In this document: one piece after another, positions 6,093 through 8,992 of the stretch
Position numbering within the stretch: the stretch's first letter is position 1
Layout: each line of letters starts with the position of its first letter
Assembly (NCBI GenBank): GCA_022573485.1
Contig: JACZTW010000154.1
Coordinates: 1-8,992 of the forward strand
Direction of reading: 5' to 3'
Length of the DNA: 8,992 nucleotides
Source of the DNA: Planctomycetota bacterium
Lineage (GTDB): Bacteria > Planctomycetota > Phycisphaerae > UBA1845 > CAIVHJ01
The notes under the pieces: generated by a model
What the model was told of the DNA's origin: nothing
Databases searched by the model: none
What the model saw: the letters and a program-made list of their open reading frames with translations, nothing else
Made by a program: the position numbers and the translations under genes

Positions 6093-6824
6093 TCAACCTC
6101 TTTCTGATAAGACATCTTTCATTGTGTACAATCCGGGCGGTTTGTTGTGGATCCAGGCGGCGGCTTCGAGGGCGCCTTTGGCGAAGGTGTCGCGCGAGTG
6201 GGCTTCGTGCGTGATGGTGATCGACTCGCCCACGCCGCCGAAAATGATTTCGTGGCGGCCAACCACGTCGCCGCTGCGCACGGCGTGTAGACCGATCTGC
6301 CGATCCGGCTTGGCGCCGATACGCCCCTCGCGGCCGTGGATGACGTGTTCTGATCGGCTGCGATCGGTGGCTGCCATCAGCGCGTCCAGCAGCGTGAGGG
6401 CTGTGCCGCTCGGCGCATCGATCTTGCGCGTGTGGTGCGTCTCGACGATCTCGATGTCGAAGTCGTCGCCCAACTCGCGAGCGATCCGGGGCAGCATGTT
6501 CAACAGCAGGTTGATGCCGAGGCTGAAGTTGGATGCCATCAGTATGGGTAAGTCGCCGGCGGCTTTGGTGATTTGCGCCTTTTGCTCCTCAGAATGACCC
6601 GTGCAGCCGATCAGCAAACCGGCACTCTTTTGTTGGCACAGAGAAAGGCATTTCATTGTGCCTTCGGGTGCCGAGAAGTCGATGAGCACGTCGAATGTGT
6701 CGTCTGTGGAAGCGGTGTCCAGATCGTATCGCGCGACGATTTCGAACCGCGCGTCATCCGCGAGCAGTGCTTCGAGCCGCTGTCCCATTCGTCCGCGATG
6801 TCCGCCGATGCAGACCGTGATCAT
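6093..6824 (-). CDS. dapB: 4-hydroxy-tetrahydrodipicolinate reductase
   Basis: DapB reduces 4-hydroxy-tetrahydrodipicolinate with NAD(P)H in the diaminopimelate/lysine pathway in the cytoplasm. The 243-residue protein starts with the Rossmann nucleotide-binding loop VCIGGHRGRMGQRL (4-17). DFSAPEGT (49-56), GCTGHSEEQ (73-81) and ASNFSLGINL (97-106) follow. The catalytic segment EIVETHHTRKIDAPSGTAL (125-143) has H130 as presumed proton donor and K134, then GREGRIGAKP and HAVRSGDVVGRHEI. At 243 residues it is shorter than E. coli DapB (about 270) because of a compact N-terminal domain; no key motif is missing. Its ATG (6824-6822) overlaps the TGA of oppF, so it is probably translated by coupling as the last gene of the peptide-transporter operon. 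It converges with the lipoate-ligase family gene. Confidence 0.96.
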   Translation of the reverse strand: MITVCIGGHRGRMGQRLEALLADDARFEIVARYDLDTASTDDTFDVLIDFSAPEGTMKCLSLCQQKSAGLLIGCTGHSEEQKAQITKAAGDLPILMASNFSLGINLLLNMLPRIARELGDDFDIEIVETHHTRKIDAPSGTALTLLDALMAATDRSRSEHVIHGREGRIGAKPDRQIGLHAVRSGDVVGRHEIIFGGVGESITITHEAHSRDTFAKGALEAAAWIHNKPPGLYTMKDVLSERG

Positions 6825-7663
6825 GAGGTTCTCCCAGGGTGCTGCTGTCTTCGTGTGCGGTATGACTCTAAAGATGGTACGGCGGAAAGTAAAGCGCGTG
6901 TGTAGTCGTGTTGCGGGTCGGCGAAGACTTGTTTCGTCGGGCCTTGCTCGACGATTCGGCCTGCGCGCATCACCGCCACTTCGTCGCAGAAGTTCCGAAC
7001 CACCGCCAGATTGTGCGAAATGAACAAATAGCTCAACTGCAAATCGCGACGCAACTCATCCAGCAACGCGAGTATCCGCGCCTGAATGGTGACATCGAGG
7101 GCACTGGTCGGTTCATCGAGGATCACGAGTTTCGGCTGCGTGATTAGAGCGCGGGCGATGCAGATGCGCTGGCGCTGCCCGCCGGAGAACTCGTGCGGAT
7201 AGCGCTGCATGGCGTCGGCGTTCAAGCCGACTCGCTCGAGCATGGTTGCAACCTGCGTGCGGCGCTGGCGCCGCGTGCCGATGCGATGGACCACCAGCGG
7301 CTCTGCGACGTTGCTCCCGATGGTCATACGCGGATTGAGGCTGCCCAGAGGATCCTGGAAGACAACTTGCATCTTGCGGCGCAGTTGCCGGGTGGCAGAT
7401 CGGTCGAGTGTCAGGATGTTGCGTCCCTCGTACAACACTTCGCCGGCGGTAGCGGGGATCAGGCGCAGGATTGATCGCCCCAGCGTGGTCTTGCCGCAGC
7501 CGCTCTCGCCGACCAGCCCCAACGTCCGCCCGGGGAGCAAATCAAAGCTCACGCCGTCCACCGCCCTGCGCACTTCGTGCCCGCCGCCCCACAACCCACG
7601 GCGAATGCGGAAGTGCGTGCTCAGATTTCGCACCGACAGCAACGGAGCACTTGTCGAAGTCAT
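6821..7663 (-). CDS. oppF: Peptide ABC transporter ATP-binding protein, OppF/DppF type
   Basis: This is one of two ATPases energising an oligopeptide/dipeptide importer at the inner face of the cytoplasmic membrane (280 aa). Walker A is GESGCGKT (52-59), the Q-loop is VVFQDPLGSLNPR with Q103, the ABC signature is FSGGQRQRICIARAL (159-173), Walker B is LVILDEPTSALD (179-190) and the switch histidine is H217 in FISHNLAVV. DPLGSLNP and the position after OppD indicate the F-type subunit. The protein ends soon after HDYTRALLSAVPSLE, so the usual C-terminal oligo_HPY extension is largely missing. Its ATG overlaps the oppD stop and its TGA overlaps the dapB start, both as ATGA. Substrate specificity (Opp, Dpp, murein peptide or nickel) cannot be told from the ATPase. 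Confidence 0.93.
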   Translation of the reverse strand: MTSTSAPLLSVRNLSTHFRIRRGLWGGGHEVRRAVDGVSFDLLPGRTLGLVGESGCGKTTLGRSILRLIPATAGEVLYEGRNILTLDRSATRQLRRKMQVVFQDPLGSLNPRMTIGSNVAEPLVVHRIGTRRQRRTQVATMLERVGLNADAMQRYPHEFSGGQRQRICIARALITQPKLVILDEPTSALDVTIQARILALLDELRRDLQLSYLFISHNLAVVRNFCDEVAVMRAGRIVEQGPTKQVFADPQHDYTRALLSAVPSLESYRTRRQQHPGRTS

Positions 7664-8481
7664 GCCACACGCTCCCCGGCCCCATCCAGCCGCGGCACGG
7701 CCTGGAGCAGTTCTTGCGTATACTCGTGTTTCGGCTGCTCGAACAGTTGCGACGGCTCGCCGTGCTCGACGATCCTGCCGTTGCGCATGACGTGTACATA
7801 GTCCGCCATGGCAGCCACCACGCCGAAGTCGTGGGTGATCAGCACGATGCCGACGCCGGTCGAGGACTGCAACTCGCGCAGCAGCGCGAGAATCTGGGCC
7901 TGAATCGTGACGTCCAGCGCCGTCGTGGGTTCGTCAGCGATCAAAACACTCGGTTCGCAGGCCAGCGCCATGGCGATCATAACGCGCTGCTGCATTCCGC
8001 CGGATAATTCGTGCGGATAGTCGCCTGCCCGTCGGGCGGCGTCGGGCATGCCCACCTTCTCCAGCATCTCGACGGCTGATCGCCAGGCATCGCGGCGGCT
8101 CTTGCCTTGGTGCAACTGTATCGTTTCCGCGACTTGATCGCCGATGGTGTACACGGGGTTCAGCGAAGTCATGGGTTCCTGGAAGATCATGGCAATGCGG
8201 CGGCCTCGGATCTTTCGGAGGTCCGGTTCACTTAGCGTGAGTAGATCGTTGCCCTCGAAGTGGATCTGCCCGGCGGTGATGCGGGCGGGCGGTTCGGGCA
8301 GCAGCCGCAGCACCGACAGGGCGCTCACGCTCTTGCCGCTGCCGCTCTCGCCGACGATGGCGATCGTCTGCCCGGCGCGGACCGACCACGACACGCCATC
8401 GACCGCGCGCACCACGCTGCTGTCAGTGCGGAACTCGACGCTGAGGTTGTCTACACGCAGTAGCGGTTTATCGTTGTTCAT
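7660..8481 (-). CDS. oppD: Peptide ABC transporter ATP-binding protein, OppD/DppD type
   Basis: This is the partner ATPase of OppF (273 aa from the chosen start). Walker A is GESGSGKS (44-51), the Q-loop is IFQEPMTSLNPVYTIGDQ with Q101, the signature is LSGGMQQRVMIAMALA (159-174), Walker B is VLIADEPTTALD (179-190) and the switch histidine is H217 in LITHDFGVVA. EPMTSLNPV and SGGMQQRVMIA are typical of D-type subunits. The frame is open back to an ATG at 8544, but that codon lies in a palindromic repeat and the 21 added residues are unlike the family. ATG 8481, giving MNNDKPLLRVDNLSVEF, is preferred although no Shine-Dalgarno stands before it. The C-terminus stops just after HEYTQELLQAVPRLD, so the cysteine-containing oligo_HPY tail found in many OppD proteins is absent. 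It overlaps oppF by 4 bp. Confidence 0.93.
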   Translation of the reverse strand: MNNDKPLLRVDNLSVEFRTDSSVVRAVDGVSWSVRAGQTIAIVGESGSGKSVSALSVLRLLPEPPARITAGQIHFEGNDLLTLSEPDLRKIRGRRIAMIFQEPMTSLNPVYTIGDQVAETIQLHQGKSRRDAWRSAVEMLEKVGMPDAARRAGDYPHELSGGMQQRVMIAMALACEPSVLIADEPTTALDVTIQAQILALLRELQSSTGVGIVLITHDFGVVAAMADYVHVMRNGRIVEHGEPSQLFEQPKHEYTQELLQAVPRLDGAGERVA

Positions 8482-8519
8482 GCTTCTGGTTGTTTCGATG
8501 GTGTACGATTGTTTGGGCC

Positions 8520-8533
8520 ACTGAGCACTCAGT
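8520..8533. promoter_or_regulatory. Short perfect inverted repeat upstream of oppD
   Basis: ACTGAG and CTCAGT flank a CA spacer, about 40 bp before the oppD start and 10 bp from palindromic repeat copy B. It could be an operator half-site pair or a small hairpin; no regulator is identifiable. Confidence 0.3.
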
Positions 8534-8543
8534 AAACGATGCA

Positions 8544-8601
8544 TCTGCTAAACGACGAAGTCAATTCGAAAGCGCTTCCCGTTGGCTTGCCGTTTAGCAG
8601 A
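8544..8601. repeat. 58-bp palindromic repeat, copy B (within transporter operon)
   Basis: TCTGCTAAAC (8544-8553) faces GTTTAGCAGA (8592-8601). The arms pair perfectly over 12 bp (8543-8554 with 8591-8602). Inside are a CGAA/TTCG stem, an AAGCGCTT palindrome (8570-8577) and two CCGTT words. It fills part of the 196-bp gap between the permease gene and oppD and supplies an in-frame but probably unused ATG (8544-8542). Confidence 0.87.
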
Positions 8602-8677
8602 TTCCGAGAAGTCGAAACGGCGTTCTCTTGGGTTGCGTGCGTCGTATGAGAATCCAGCACACCTCTGTCTTTTTCTA

Positions 8678-8992
8678 TTATTTCGACAGCGCTCCCTTCG
8701 GATCAAACGCATCGCGCAGGCCGTCGCCGATGAAGTTCAGCGCCAGGAGCGTGACCGACAGCAGAGCGCACGGAAACACGATCAGCCACCAATAGTTGAC
8801 TACCGAGTTGACGGCCTGCAAACCGTCGGCGACCAGCGAGCCCCAGGTCGGCATGGGCCGCTGAATGCCGATGCCGAGGAAGCTCAGGAACGCCTCGCTG
8901 AGAATCGCCTGCGGGACGATCAGCGACCCATAGACCACGATCGGGCCGACGAGATTCGGCAGCAAGTGCCGCCAGAGGAGCCGAAACCAGCC
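8678..8992 (-). CDS. oppC: Peptide ABC transporter permease, OppC/DppC type, C-terminal part (runs off right edge)
   Basis: The last 104 codons of a binding-protein-dependent transport permease of the cytoplasmic membrane are present; the gene continues beyond the right edge. The segment starts GWFRLLWRHLLPNLVGPIVV, matching the conserved region just after the EAA loop that contacts the ATPases. A hydrophobic segment (about 16-41) contains ILSEAFLSFLGIG and is followed by PMPTWGSLVADG. A second membrane span lies at about 66-88, and the protein ends with LNFIGDGLRDAFDPKGALSK, the standard C-terminus of DppC/OppC permeases. A TTG at 8965 could be read as a start but lies inside this conserved region, so it is not one. 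It is presumably transcribed with oppD, oppF and dapB, though 196 bp with a palindromic repeat separate it from oppD. An A/G-rich stretch, TAGAAAAAGACAGAGG, follows its TAA. Confidence 0.92.
   Translation of the reverse strand, partial: GWFRLLWRHLLPNLVGPIVVYGSLIVPQAILSEAFLSFLGIGIQRPMPTWGSLVADGLQAVNSVVNYWWLIVFPCALLSVTLLALNFIGDGLRDAFDPKGALSK

Noticed and set aside
5878..6597. Plus-strand open frame of 239 codons
   Set aside because: It is mostly antisense to dapB and includes the repeat-containing convergent gap; DapB motifs establish the minus strand as coding.
7209..8007. Plus-strand open frames opposite oppF and oppD
   Set aside because: They are complements of clear ABC ATPase genes with Walker A, signature and Walker B motifs on the minus strand.
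8482..8544. N-terminal extension of OppD from ATG 8544
   Set aside because: The start codon lies in the arm of palindromic repeat copy B and the 21 residues do not fit the family; ATG 8481 is better.
5041..8601. Three palindromic repeats as a possible CRISPR array
   Set aside because: The copies are kilobases apart with genes between them and have no regular spacers.

Overview
The window (about 60% GC by eye) is ordinary bacterial chromosome carrying housekeeping metabolism genes. There are no rRNA or tRNA genes, CRISPR arrays, transposases or phage genes. Shine-Dalgarno sequences are mostly absent or weak, glycine dehydrogenase is split into two subunits, and several intergenic regions hold short palindromic or low-complexity repeats. 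This mix fits a Planctomycetota-type or other deep-branching GC-rich Gram-negative bacterium, but the assignment is an inference from gene content and style only.

Layout, left to right. Positions 1-717 (minus) hold the N-terminal 239 codons of prolyl-tRNA synthetase, which runs off the left edge. A 241-bp divergent region with three consecutive palindromes separates it from a plus-strand set: a YhaM-type OB-fold/HD 3'-5' exoribonuclease (959-1972), then gcvPA (2060-3400) and gcvPB (3397-4917), the two subunits of the glycine cleavage P-protein, joined by an ATGA overlap. After a 262-bp repeat-bearing gap comes a lipoate-ligase/LipM-type octanoyltransferase (5180-5926). The P-protein passes an aminomethyl group to lipoylated GcvH, so this enzyme may attach the fatty-acyl precursor of that cofactor. 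gcvT and gcvH are not in the window.

From 6093 to the right edge everything is on the minus strand: the end of a peptide ABC-transporter permease (OppC/DppC, entering from the right), the two ATPases OppD and OppF, and dihydrodipicolinate reductase DapB. oppD-oppF and oppF-dapB each overlap by 4 bp (ATGA), so dapB is the last gene of a peptide-import operon.

The most interesting content is non-coding. (1) A 58-bp palindromic element with TCTGCTAAACG arms occurs twice at full length (5041-5098, 8544-8601) and once as a shortened hairpin (5969-6012); one copy sits inside the transporter operon. (2) The same heptamer tract, (AAAAGAG)n, forms the last codons of two unrelated genes, the YhaM homologue and gcvPB, and gives both proteins a Lys/Glu/Arg-rich tail. 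(3) A perfect 16-bp palindrome, TCCCGGCGCGCCGGGA, preceded by a small hairpin, occurs in two intergenic regions. I see no clear new defence or enzymatic system; these repeat families are the best candidates for undescribed biology.
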